This document shows positions 28,631 to 37,599 of a stretch of 64,000 bases of DNA, one piece after another. This DNA is from Qipengyuania psychrotolerans. GTDB lineage: Bacteria; Pseudomonadota; Alphaproteobacteria; Sphingomonadales; Sphingomonadaceae. The stretch covers positions 868,001 to 932,000 of the forward strand of contig NZ_CP081297.1 in the NCBI RefSeq assembly GCF_019711355.1, given 5' to 3'. The notes below the pieces were generated by a model that did not search any database, had not been told where the DNA came from, and worked only from the letters and a program-made list of their open reading frames with translations. The position numbers and the translations under genes are program-made. Numbering within the stretch: position 1 is the first letter of the stretch; the number at the start of each line of letters is the position of its first letter.

Positions 28631-29413
28631 TCAGACCTGGAATTGCTCCGCGACAATGCGCTCATCCAGGGTGTGGCCCGGGTCGAACAGGAGGGTGAGC
28701 GCCTTGTCGCGGGCGATTTCCAGCCTAACCTCTGCCACGTCTCTCAGTTCGCGTTGATCGGCAACGACTGCGACCGGACGTTTTTCGGATTCGAGGACAC
28801 GGAAGGTCACACAGCTGCGGTCCGGTAGGATGGCTCCCTTCCACCGGCGCGGGCGGAAGGCGGAAATCGGGGTGAGCGCGAACAGCTGCGAATCCAGCGG
28901 AAGGATCGGCCCGTCCGCAGACAAATTGTAGGCCGTCGATCCGGCAGGGGTCGACAGCAGGACACCATCGCAGACCAGTTCCTTGATCCGGACCTTGTTG
29001 TCGACCGATACTTCGATCTTGGCTGTCTGCCGGGTTTCACGCAGCAACGACACTTCATTGATCGCGCAGAATCTTTGCGTGTGGCCGTCCTGCGTTACCG
29101 CTTCCATCGTCAGCGGGCTGATGTGGAGTTCCTTGGCGCGGGCAATGCGCGCAAGCAGCTTTTCGGGCTGGCGATTGCGGTTCATCAGGAAGCCTACGGT
29201 GCCCAAATTCACGCCGTAGGCCGGAATGATCCGGTCCGCATCGAGCATGGAATGCAGGCTTTGCAGCATAAAGCCATCGCCGCCCAAGACGACCGCAGCG
29301 TCTGCTTCTTCCAGCGGCACCCAGTCGGCCAGGGGGCGAAAGACCTCCTCCGCGGCTTGGTGAGCCCGTTCGGAATCCGAGACCAGCAGTGCCAGTCGGC
29401 TAAATTCGCCCAT
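28631..29413 (-). CDS. nadK: NAD kinase
   Basis: Cytosolic enzyme of 260 residues that phosphorylates NAD to NADP with ATP or polyphosphate. The glycine-rich V-V-L-G-G-D-G (GGDG at 44-47) and the conserved N-E-V-S-L-L-R segment identify it, with S-T-P-A-G-S-T-A-Y-N-L-S-A-D-G-P giving the substrate site. The frame extends 123 codons further upstream but overlaps the divergent EAL gene; the ATG at 29413 gives the normal length. Ppk, elsewhere in the window, could supply polyphosphate if this form can use it. Confidence 0.93.
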   Translation of the reverse strand: MGEFSRLALLVSDSERAHQAAEEVFRPLADWVPLEEADAAVVLGGDGFMLQSLHSMLDADRIIPAYGVNLGTVGFLMNRNRQPEKLLARIARAKELHISPLTMEAVTQDGHTQRFCAINEVSLLRETRQTAKIEVSVDNKVRIKELVCDGVLLSTPAGSTAYNLSADGPILPLDSQLFALTPISAFRPRRWKGAILPDRSCVTFRVLESEKRPVAVVADQRELRDVAEVRLEIARDKALTLLFDPGHTLDERIVAEQFQV

Positions 29414-29542
29414 TGCCTGTCCCGTCCTGCGTCCGCCCAATTGGCGTGACCTTGCTGCGAACCAGTATTGCTCGACGTCCCATTTGGCAACAAATGCAGA
29501 AAAAGTGGCATATTTTCCAGAGAGTGGGGATAAGCAATCCTC

Positions 29543-30862
29543 ATGGGTCACGCTATCGGTACGGACATGGACGAAACCAAAGACATTCTGACCGGCTTGG
29601 CCGACCCGGCGCAATTGCGCCGAACGGTTGCGCAGTGGCAGAATGACTGGCCGGGACGCGAGGGTACTTGCCCCATTCACGCAATGCTTGTGACGATTGG
29701 CCGGATCGACACCGTAAACGTGGCATTCGGCGAAAGTGCTGGCGACGTGGCCTTGGTCGAAATTGCCCAGCGCATCGGTCATTTTGCCGCCGACGAACTT
29801 GAGAGCGGTGTGTGGCTAGCCGCACGCCTCAACGGCGGTAACTTCATGTTGCTGGCGCGCGAGGAATGCAGCCGGGAGCGCTGGCAATGGCTGGCTGAGG
29901 CCTTGGCGGATGCGATTGCGTGCCCGATTGCCAATCCTGAAGGCGGCGCGAACCTGCGCCTGTGGCCGCGCCTTGCCTTGATGCGGGCGAGCGAGAACGA
30001 CGATGCCGACACGATGCTTGACCGGCTGTCCGACGTCGCGGCACGCACCCGGCAGGCGGCAGGATCCCGTATCGCCTGGTCGAGCGGCATCATCGCCGCC
30101 GGGAAACGGTCCAATCACGAGCTGGAGGCCGATCTGCTCGCCGCGATTGACCGCGACGAAATCGAAATACTCTACCAGCCGCAATATTCTCTCGAGGATG
30201 ACCGGCTGATCGGGGCGGAGGCGCTGGCGCGCTGGCATCATCCGGTGGTTGGCCGCATGGGTGCCGCTTCGTTGTTCCAGATCGCCGAACGGGCGGATCA
30301 TGTCGCGCATTTGTCCCGCCATATCGCACAGCGGGCACTGGAAGGCGCGATGCACTGGCCCGGCGATCTGCGGCTCTCTCTCAACATTACGCCAGCCGAC
30401 CTCGCCGTCGAAAACTTCGCGCTGGAGTTTGCCCGATTGTCCGAGCGTATCGGCTTCCCGATGGACCGGGTTACGTTGGAAATCGTGGAGCAGGTCCTGC
30501 TAGGCGATCTCGACCGGGTCAGCAGCGTCCTCGACCAGCTCAAGATGCTCGATTGCCGCGTCGCACTCGATGATTTCGGCGCGGGCTTCTGCAATTTTCG
30601 CTATCTGAAGGTGCTGCCGCTCGACTGCATCAAGCTGGACCGTTCGATGGTCGAAGGCGTCATTGATGACGAACGCGACCAGGCGGTTTTTCGCGCTATT
30701 ATGGGTATGGCCCGTGCGCTTGGGCTAAGCGTCTTGGTGGAAGGCGTGGAATCGGCCGAGCAACGCGATTTCTGCGCCGCGGAAGGGTGCGAGTACTACC
30801 AAGGCTTCCTGCGGTCAAAGCCGATGCAGGCGGCGGATTTCCTTAGTCTCGTCCAAGCCTAG
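29543..30862 (+). CDS. Cyclic-di-GMP phosphodiesterase with degenerate GGDEF and intact EAL domain
   Basis: Cytoplasmic protein of 439 residues. Residues about 40-180 form a GGDEF-like domain with GGNF at 98-101 instead of GGDEF, so it is unlikely to make c-di-GMP. Residues about 195-435 form an EAL domain with all key residues seen: E226-A-L, N281, E313, D343-D344 in DDFGAGF, K364, E400 and Q420. It should hydrolyse c-di-GMP to pGpG. No membrane or sensor domain is present. A second ATG at residue 9 is possible. Its TAG stop is also read as the mfd stop on the other strand (CTAG). Confidence 0.88.
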   Translation: MGHAIGTDMDETKDILTGLADPAQLRRTVAQWQNDWPGREGTCPIHAMLVTIGRIDTVNVAFGESAGDVALVEIAQRIGHFAADELESGVWLAARLNGGNFMLLAREECSRERWQWLAEALADAIACPIANPEGGANLRLWPRLALMRASENDDADTMLDRLSDVAARTRQAAGSRIAWSSGIIAAGKRSNHELEADLLAAIDRDEIEILYQPQYSLEDDRLIGAEALARWHHPVVGRMGAASLFQIAERADHVAHLSRHIAQRALEGAMHWPGDLRLSLNITPADLAVENFALEFARLSERIGFPMDRVTLEIVEQVLLGDLDRVSSVLDQLKMLDCRVALDDFGAGFCNFRYLKVLPLDCIKLDRSMVEGVIDDERDQAVFRAIMGMARALGLSVLVEGVESAEQRDFCAAEGCEYYQGFLRSKPMQAADFLSLVQA

Positions 30863-33800
30863 GCAGCGTCGCGCTTTTTCGCCTTGCGGGCGATCGACGA
30901 CAAGCCCTTCGTTAGCTGGAACAGGCCGTTGAGACGGCTCTCGGGAGAATTCCAGGCACGGCTGATGACCAGCTTCATGTCGGGACGCAGCTTGGCGGTG
31001 CCTTTGAGCCTGTCGACATAAGCGATCAGGCCGGGTCCGTCGGCGAAATCATCCTGATGGAAGGTAACAAGCGTTCCTGCCGCGCCGACATCGATCTTGG
31101 CGATATTCGCCTCGATCGCCTGCAGCTTGATCTGGATCAGGCGGATGAGATTTTCCGTCGCCGAAGGTAGGGGGCCGAAGCGGTCGATCATTTCGGCTGC
31201 CAAAGCCTCGATCTCGCCCTGGTTTTCGGCATCGTTGAGGCGGCGATACAGCGCCATGCGCACAGCGAGGTCGGGGACGTATTCTTCCGGAACCATGATC
31301 GGAGCATCTACCGTAATCTGCGGGCTGACCGTTTCGCGCCTGGGTTCAAGACCAAGTTCGCCGGCCTTGGCTGCCAGAATGGCGTCCTCCAGCATCGATT
31401 GGTAAAGCTCGAACCCAACTTCGCGGATATGGCCAGATTGCTCGTCGCCCAAGAGGTTACCTGCACCGCGAATATCGAGATCGTGGCTGGCGAGCTGGAA
31501 GCCTGCTCCAAGACTATCGAGGTCGCCGAGCACCTTAAGGCGCTTTTCCGCGACCTCGGACAGCTGGGTGTCTTTTTCGTAGGTGAGGTAGGCATAGGCG
31601 CGCAGCTTGGCGCGGCCGACCCGTCCGCGCAGCTGGTACAGCTGGGCAAGGCCGAAGATGTCGGCACGGTGGATGATAATCGTATTCGCGCTTGGAAGGT
31701 CGAGCCCGCTCTCGACGATGGTCGTGGCCAGCAAGACCTCGTATTTGCCTTCGTAGAACGCGCTCATGCGTTCTTCGATTTCGCCGGCGGACATCTGGCC
31801 GTGGGCTGCAATGAACTTCACCTCGGGCACGTGTTCGTGGAGCCAGTCAGACACCGCTTCCATATCGGAAATGCGCGGCACGACGATGAAGCTTTGCCCG
31901 CCGCGGTGGTGTTCGCGCAGCAGTGCTTCGCGCATCACCATATCGTCCCACTCCATGACATAAGTCCGCACGGCGAGCCGGTCGACAGGCGGGGTCTGGA
32001 TGGTCGATAGTTCGCGCAGGCCAGTCATCGCCATCTGCAATGTGCGCGGGATGGGCGTGGCGGTCAGCGTCAGCATATGCACATCGGCGCGCAGCTGTTT
32101 CAGCTTTTCCTTATGCGTGACGCCGAAGCGCTGTTCCTCGTCGACAATGACCAGGCCAAGGTCCTTGAACTTGGTGTTCTTCGAAAGGATTGCATGGGTA
32201 CCGACGACGATGTCGATATCGCCTTTCTCAAGGCCTTCGCGCGTTTCCTTCATCTCCTTGCTCGAGACGAGGCGCGACAGACGCCCGATCTTCAGGGGGA
32301 ACCCGTGAAAGCGTTCGCTGAAGTTCTGGAAATGCTGGCGAGCGAGCAAGGTAGTCGGCGCGACAACCGCGACTTGCTGGCCGTTCATGGCCGCGACAAA
32401 CGCCGCTCGCAGAGCCACTTCGGTCTTGCCGAAGCCGACGTCGCCGCAGACGAGGCGGTCCATCGGTTTGCCGCTTTCCAGATCGGACAGGACATCGGCA
32501 ATGGCGCGTTCCTGATCGTCGGTTTCTTCCCAAGGGAAGCGGTCGAGGAACTGGTTGTACGGGCCTTCCTCAACCTCCAGCACGGGCGCTTTCTTGAGCG
32601 CGCGCTGCGCGGCCACCAGCGTCAGTTCGCCCGCGATTTCGCGGATGCGTTCCTTCAGGCGAGCGCGGCGCTTCTGCCATGCTTCGCCGCCGAGCCGGTC
32701 CAGCTGGACCAAGTCTTCCGATGAGCCATAGCGGCTGAGAACGTCGATATTTTCGACAGGGATAAACAGCTTGTCGCCGCCGCGATATTCAAGCTGCACG
32801 CAGTCATGCTTCGACTTGCCTACCGCGATGGGTTCCAGGCCGAGGTATTTGCCAATGCCGTGTTCGGTATGGACGATCAGATCGCCAACGCTGAGCGCCT
32901 GCAACTCGGCAAGGAAAGCGTCGGCATCCTTGCGCTTTTTCTTGCGGCGGACGAGCCGGTCGCCAAGGATATCCTGCTCGGTGAGCAGCTCCATCTCGTC
33001 ATTGGCGAAACTGGCTTCGAGCGGCAGCACCATGGCCGCCGGTTTGCCCTTGGCAGACAGGCCGAGCGCTTCCTGCCAGGTATCGGCCAGCGCGACTGGT
33101 TGGCCAGCTTCCTCGAGAATCGATGCGATACGGGCGCGGCTGCCGGCGGAATAGGCTGCCAGCAGTGGACGTTTGCCCGATTTACCCAGCGCCTTGAGGT
33201 GATCGGCAAGCACCGGGTAGACATTGTCGCCGCGCGCACGCTCGGGGGCGAAATCGCGGCCGGAACGAAAACCGAAGGCGATGACGGTATCGCTCTCCGG
33301 CTCGTCAAACGGTGTCGCGCGGTGCGCAGGGGCTTTTGCGAGCGCGGATTTGAATTCGGTTTCCGTCAGGAACAGCGTGTCGGGCTTGAGCGGGCGGTAA
33401 TTGCCCTTGGCCTGACCGGTGGTTGCCGTGCGCTGTTCGTAATAATCGGACACATCACCGATACGCTCTTCCGCCGCAGCGAGCGATGCCTGGTCGATGA
33501 CCACGAGATCATCATCGCCAAGATGATCGAAAATCGTGGTCAGACGCTCCTCGAACAGGGGAAGCCAATGTTCCATCCCTGCCAGTCTGCGCCCTTCGCT
33601 GACTGCTTCGTACAGCGGGTCCTGCGTCGCGTTCGCGCCGAACATTTCGCGGTATCGGCTGCGGAAACGCTTGATGCTATCTTCGTCCAGCAGCGCTTCG
33701 CTGGCGGGCAGGAGCAGGTGTGATTGCAGCCGCCCGGTGCTCATCTGGGTGTTGGGATCGAAACTGCGCAGGCTCTCCAGCTCGTCGCCAAAGAAGTCGA

Positions 33801-34344
33801 GCCGCAGCGCCTCGTCCATACCGCTCGGGAATACGTCCACGATCGAGCCGCGGATGGCATATTCACCCTTGTCGATCACGGTATCGGTTCGGCTGTAGCC
33901 CTGCCGCTGGAGCAGTGCCGCAAGGCTTTCGCGCCCAATCTCGGTTCCGGGTTTGAATTCGCGCACGCTTTCGCGAATTCGGAATGGTGTGAGGACGCGC
34001 TGAAGGACGGCGTTGGCCGTGGTAACGACCAACTGCGCCTTGGCTTTGCCGGTCTGGAGGCGGTGCAGCGCAGCGAGGCGTTTTGCACTGATAGACAGGG
34101 CCGGACTTGCGCGGTCATAGGGAAGCGAATCCCATGCCGGAAATTCGATGACCTCCAGCTCGGGCGCGAAAAAATGCGCGGCGTCGGTGATTGCGCGCAT
34201 GGCCGCATCGTCCGGCGCGATGAAAACCGCGCGTCCGGTGCTGGCGCGCGCGAGGTCCGCCATGACCATCGGCTGGGCGCCGCGGGCGACTTGTGCCAGC
34301 GTCAGCGGCTGGCTTGCTTTGAGGATACGGGAGAGATCGGGCAT
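30859..34344 (-). CDS. mfd: Transcription-repair coupling factor
   Basis: ATP-driven translocase of 1161 residues that removes stalled RNA polymerase and recruits the UvrA excision system. The N-terminal UvrB-like module includes PAWDSLPYDRASP. The RNA polymerase-interacting domain has HTEHGIGKYLGLEPI. The RecG-like motor has CGDVGFGKTEVALRAAF and VDEEQRFGVTHKEK. Length is normal. It converges on the EAL gene with a shared CTAG stop. The sdhE gene lies 55 bases upstream and reads the same way, so they may share a transcript. Confidence 0.96.
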   Translation of the reverse strand: MPDLSRILKASQPLTLAQVARGAQPMVMADLARASTGRAVFIAPDDAAMRAITDAAHFFAPELEVIEFPAWDSLPYDRASPALSISAKRLAALHRLQTGKAKAQLVVTTANAVLQRVLTPFRIRESVREFKPGTEIGRESLAALLQRQGYSRTDTVIDKGEYAIRGSIVDVFPSGMDEALRLDFFGDELESLRSFDPNTQMSTGRLQSHLLLPASEALLDEDSIKRFRSRYREMFGANATQDPLYEAVSEGRRLAGMEHWLPLFEERLTTIFDHLGDDDLVVIDQASLAAAEERIGDVSDYYEQRTATTGQAKGNYRPLKPDTLFLTETEFKSALAKAPAHRATPFDEPESDTVIAFGFRSGRDFAPERARGDNVYPVLADHLKALGKSGKRPLLAAYSAGSRARIASILEEAGQPVALADTWQEALGLSAKGKPAAMVLPLEASFANDEMELLTEQDILGDRLVRRKKKRKDADAFLAELQALSVGDLIVHTEHGIGKYLGLEPIAVGKSKHDCVQLEYRGGDKLFIPVENIDVLSRYGSSEDLVQLDRLGGEAWQKRRARLKERIREIAGELTLVAAQRALKKAPVLEVEEGPYNQFLDRFPWEETDDQERAIADVLSDLESGKPMDRLVCGDVGFGKTEVALRAAFVAAMNGQQVAVVAPTTLLARQHFQNFSERFHGFPLKIGRLSRLVSSKEMKETREGLEKGDIDIVVGTHAILSKNTKFKDLGLVIVDEEQRFGVTHKEKLKQLRADVHMLTLTATPIPRTLQMAMTGLRELSTIQTPPVDRLAVRTYVMEWDDMVMREALLREHHRGGQSFIVVPRISDMEAVSDWLHEHVPEVKFIAAHGQMSAGEIEERMSAFYEGKYEVLLATTIVESGLDLPSANTIIIHRADIFGLAQLYQLRGRVGRAKLRAYAYLTYEKDTQLSEVAEKRLKVLGDLDSLGAGFQLASHDLDIRGAGNLLGDEQSGHIREVGFELYQSMLEDAILAAKAGELGLEPRRETVSPQITVDAPIMVPEEYVPDLAVRMALYRRLNDAENQGEIEALAAEMIDRFGPLPSATENLIRLIQIKLQAIEANIAKIDVGAAGTLVTFHQDDFADGPGLIAYVDRLKGTAKLRPDMKLVISRAWNSPESRLNGLFQLTKGLSSIARKAKKRDAA

Positions 34345-34399
34345 TGAAGGGACAGCGCGATAGCGCGCCGCGTGTTCCCGTCAACGCACTATTGCGGCC

Positions 34400-34678
34400 T
34401 CAGCGAGGAATATCGACGTAGTCGAGTTCCTGCATCTTCTCCATCAGCGCCCCCTGGAAGCGCGGCGGAGTGGGCTGTGTCTTGAGCGCCCAGGCCATGA
34501 CATCGACATCGTCTTCTTCGAGCAGTGCCTCGAACCAGGCCAGTTCTTCAGCGCCCCAGCCTTCGTGGTAGCGATCGTAGAAACCGCCGATCATGTAGTC
34601 GGCCTCGCGGGTGCCGCGGTGCCAGGCACGGAAGCGGGCGCGCTGCTTGCGGCCATCGAAAGTGAGTAATTCAGGCAT
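34400..34678 (-). CDS. sdhE: FAD assembly factor SdhE (succinate dehydrogenase assembly factor 2)
   Basis: Protein of 92 residues that helps attach FAD covalently to the succinate dehydrogenase flavoprotein. The family motif R-A-W-H-R-G-T-R-E-A-D is visible, with the conserved R-G-x-x-E core, followed by W-F-E-A-L-L-E-E-D-D-V-D-V-M-A-W. The ATG at 34678 gives standard length; the 17-residue upstream extension is not supported. It is divergent from recG, 57 bases apart. Confidence 0.92.
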   Translation of the reverse strand: MPELLTFDGRKQRARFRAWHRGTREADYMIGGFYDRYHEGWGAEELAWFEALLEEDDVDVMAWALKTQPTPPRFQGALMEKMQELDYVDIPR

Positions 34679-34735
34679 GAATGGGCGGGTAGGGCACTCG
34701 CCAAATGCGCGCAAGCAGCTATAGCGCATCTCACT

Positions 34736-36799
34736 ATGCGGCCCGACGTGCTCAACCCCCTGTTTGCCGAAACCGACACGCTGGAAGGCGTGGGGCCGAA
34801 GCTGAAGAAACCTCTGGGCAAGCTAGGGCTGACCCGCATCAGGGATGTTGCCTATCACCTGCCCGAGCGCTTCGTTTCGCGCCGTGCGGTCGAGACAATC
34901 GACGAGGCGGGCGAGGGTGAAAACATCGTCGTACGCCTGACCGTGACCGAACATCGCGGTGGCCGTTCACCGCGCGCTCCGTACCAGGTTTTGGCGCAGG
35001 ACAGCATCGGCAACGTACTCACCATCACCTATTTCGGGCGCGCGTCCTACACAGCGAAGAAACAGCTTCCGGTGGGCGAAACGCGGTGGGTCGCGGGGAA
35101 ACTGGAGCGGTATGGCGACATGCTCCAGATCGTCCATCCCGATCACATTGTGGAAGAAGGCGGCGACACGCTCCAGAGATTGTGCGAGCCGGTCTACCGA
35201 TTGTCGGAAGGGCTGACGCAGCCCAGGATTGCAGGGTTGGTGACGCAGGCGCTCGCGCGGTGCCCAGAGCTACCCGAGTGGATCGAGCCGACACAGGTCG
35301 CGAAAGAAGATTGGCCAGCCTGGCGCGATGCGATGCAGCTTGCTCACAAGGGAGAGCACAAGGCCGCACGCGACCGCTTGGCCTATGACGAACTGCTCGC
35401 CAACAGCCTCGCGCTGATGCTGGTTCGGGCGGACAATCGCAAACGCAAGGGCCAGCCGCTGGTCGGCAATGGCAGCTACCGCGGCAAGCTGGAGCTGCCG
35501 TTCCCGCTGACGGGCGCGCAAAAGCGTTCGATTGCCGAGATCGAAGGCGACATGGCGCAAGAAGCTCCGATGCTGCGCCTGCTTCAAGGCGATGTTGGCG
35601 CGGGCAAGACAGTGGTTGCTCTGGAAGCGATGCTGATTGCGGTGGAAGCCGGCGCACAGGCGGCGCTGCTCGCCCCGACCGAAATTTTGGCCCGACAGCA
35701 TTATGAAAGCCTGCGCCGGATGGCAGAACCGACCGGTGCGCAGGTCGCGCTGCTGACCGGGCGCGACAAGGGCAAGGTGCGCGAAGCCACGCTGATGGGA
35801 ATGCTCGACGGCAGCATCGATATAATCGTGGGCACTCACGCAATTTTCCAGGAGAAGGTTGCCTACCGAAACCTCGCGATGGTGGTGATCGACGAACAGC
35901 ACCGATTTGGTGTAGGGCAGCGGCTTATGCTGGCTAGTAAGGGCAAACGCGCCCCGCACGTGCTCGCCATGACCGCAACCCCGATCCCGCGCACCCTGAC
36001 TCTGGCACAATACGGCGAGCTCGACGTGAGCAAGCTGGATGAATTGCCGCCCGGCAGGCAATCGATCGATACGGTCGTTATGGGCCAAGACAAGCTGCCT
36101 GCACTGGTAGAGCGGCTGGCAGCGCAAATTTCGGAGGGACGGCAGGCTTACTGGGTTTGTCCCATGGTCCGCGAAATGGATGGGCCCGAGGATATTGCCG
36201 CCGCCGAAGCTCGCTATGCTTCCTTAAAAGAACGGTTCGGCGATGATGTTGTCATGGTCCACGGCCAGCTTACGCCGGAGCTTAAGGACGCAGCGATGCA
36301 AAGGTTCGCCAGCGGACAGGCAAAGCTGCTGGTTGCGACCACCGTCATCGAAGTCGGTGTGGACGTTCCTAACGCCACGCTGATGGTCATCGAACAGGCA
36401 GAACGCTTTGGTCTGGCGCAGCTCCACCAGCTGCGCGGGCGTGTTGGCCGGGGAAGCCAGAAATCCTTTTGTGTCCTCCTCCACGGGGAGACGCTTTCCG
36501 AAACGGCGCAAAAGCGGCTGTCCCTGATGCGCGAGACACAGGATGGCTTCCTGCTCGCCGAAGAAGACCTTCGACTGCGGGGTGGAGGCGAGCTGCTCGG
36601 CACGCGCCAGTCGGGCGATACACCGTTCACCATTGCCAGCTTCGAGCAAATCACGGAACTTTTGCCCATGGCGCATGATGATGCGCGCCTTTTGATGGAG
36701 CGTGACGGCGGCCTTGAAGGCAAGCGCGGAGAGGCTGCGCGAACGCTGCTCTATCTGTTCGAACGGGATTTCGGCGTGAAGACTTTGCGCGGGGGCTAG
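34736..36799 (+). CDS. recG: ATP-dependent DNA helicase RecG
   Basis: Helicase of 687 residues that remodels stalled forks and Holliday junctions. The N-terminal wedge domain includes GVGPKLKKPLGKLGL and the OB segment. Helicase motifs are GDVGAGKTVVALEA (Walker A), IDEQHRFGVGQR, MTATPIPRTL and QLRGRVGRGSQ. The C-terminus ends FERDFGVKTLRGG. Its TAG stop overlaps the fructosamine-kinase TAG in CTAG, so no separate 3' space exists. Confidence 0.95.
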   Translation: MRPDVLNPLFAETDTLEGVGPKLKKPLGKLGLTRIRDVAYHLPERFVSRRAVETIDEAGEGENIVVRLTVTEHRGGRSPRAPYQVLAQDSIGNVLTITYFGRASYTAKKQLPVGETRWVAGKLERYGDMLQIVHPDHIVEEGGDTLQRLCEPVYRLSEGLTQPRIAGLVTQALARCPELPEWIEPTQVAKEDWPAWRDAMQLAHKGEHKAARDRLAYDELLANSLALMLVRADNRKRKGQPLVGNGSYRGKLELPFPLTGAQKRSIAEIEGDMAQEAPMLRLLQGDVGAGKTVVALEAMLIAVEAGAQAALLAPTEILARQHYESLRRMAEPTGAQVALLTGRDKGKVREATLMGMLDGSIDIIVGTHAIFQEKVAYRNLAMVVIDEQHRFGVGQRLMLASKGKRAPHVLAMTATPIPRTLTLAQYGELDVSKLDELPPGRQSIDTVVMGQDKLPALVERLAAQISEGRQAYWVCPMVREMDGPEDIAAAEARYASLKERFGDDVVMVHGQLTPELKDAAMQRFASGQAKLLVATTVIEVGVDVPNATLMVIEQAERFGLAQLHQLRGRVGRGSQKSFCVLLHGETLSETAQKRLSLMRETQDGFLLAEEDLRLRGGGELLGTRQSGDTPFTIASFEQITELLPMAHDDARLLMERDGGLEGKRGEAARTLLYLFERDFGVKTLRGG

Positions 36800-37599
36800 A
36801 AACCCAGCGCATCCAGTTCGCGTTCCACTGCGGGCCGATAGCTGTCACCGAACAGGCGCACGTGAAGCAGCCACATCCATAGCCGGTAGGCAGGTTGACG
36901 TTCACGCCAACCGTGACCCAATTCCAGCGCATCGAAGAAGCGGTCCGGGGGATCGTCGAATACGGTCAGCGATGCAGCATCGACTTCATCATGACCATAA
37001 TACGCGCAAGGGTCGATCAGACCGCTGATCTTGCCGCCGTCGGCCAGTATGTTTCCACCCCATAAATCTCCGTGCACGAACACCGCCTGCGGATGGGATG
37101 GGAGGATGCCTGGCATTGCATCCGCTAACTGCGTGACCCGCGACCCGAGGATGGTCTCGAGGTGCGGCACGTGGCAACGCAGCCGTCGCTCGGCCCAGAA
37201 TTCTGCCCAGTTTAAACAATGCGTATTCTCGACGGTCACGTGGCGCAGTGCGTAGTTCTGGTGCCAACCATACTTCTCGCCACTCAGGCCGCGCAGCCCG
37301 TGCAGTGCTTCGGCAAGACTATCCCACGCATCCGTCAGACTTCCCGAAGTGGGTAGATCTTCGATCACGAGAACCTGATCTTCTATTCCCAGGACCTTGG
37401 GTGAAGGCGTGGAAGCGCGTTCGAGTTCGCGCAGCATCCCGGCTTCTACGTCGACAACCGGACCAGTTTTCGCGACCACAGTGCGGCCATCCTCGAGTAC
37501 CACACGGGCCGCACCCGAAATATTTCCGCCAGGAAACCGATAAAACCGGGAGACGCGAGACCCGCAGATTGTTTCGATCGCTGTCGCCAGATCGCTCAC
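36796..37599 (-). CDS. Fructosamine/ketosamine-3-kinase family protein
   Basis: Kinase-like protein of 267 residues. It matches the FN3K family by an N-terminal G-G-N-I-S-G-A lobe, V-V-A-K-T-G nucleotide lysine region, and the catalytic FVHGDLWGGNIL (His-Gly-Asp loop and Asn), followed by G-L-I-D-P-C-A-Y-Y-G-H-D-E-V-D. These enzymes phosphorylate glycated amines or ribulosamines, allowing spontaneous deglycation. It follows ubiB with a 4-bp overlap and is probably co-expressed with it. Confidence 0.88.
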   Translation of the reverse strand: MSDLATAIETICGSRVSRFYRFPGGNISGAARVVLEDGRTVVAKTGPVVDVEAGMLRELERASTPSPKVLGIEDQVLVIEDLPTSGSLTDAWDSLAEALHGLRGLSGEKYGWHQNYALRHVTVENTHCLNWAEFWAERRLRCHVPHLETILGSRVTQLADAMPGILPSHPQAVFVHGDLWGGNILADGGKISGLIDPCAYYGHDEVDAASLTVFDDPPDRFFDALELGHGWRERQPAYRLWMWLLHVRLFGDSYRPAVERELDALGF

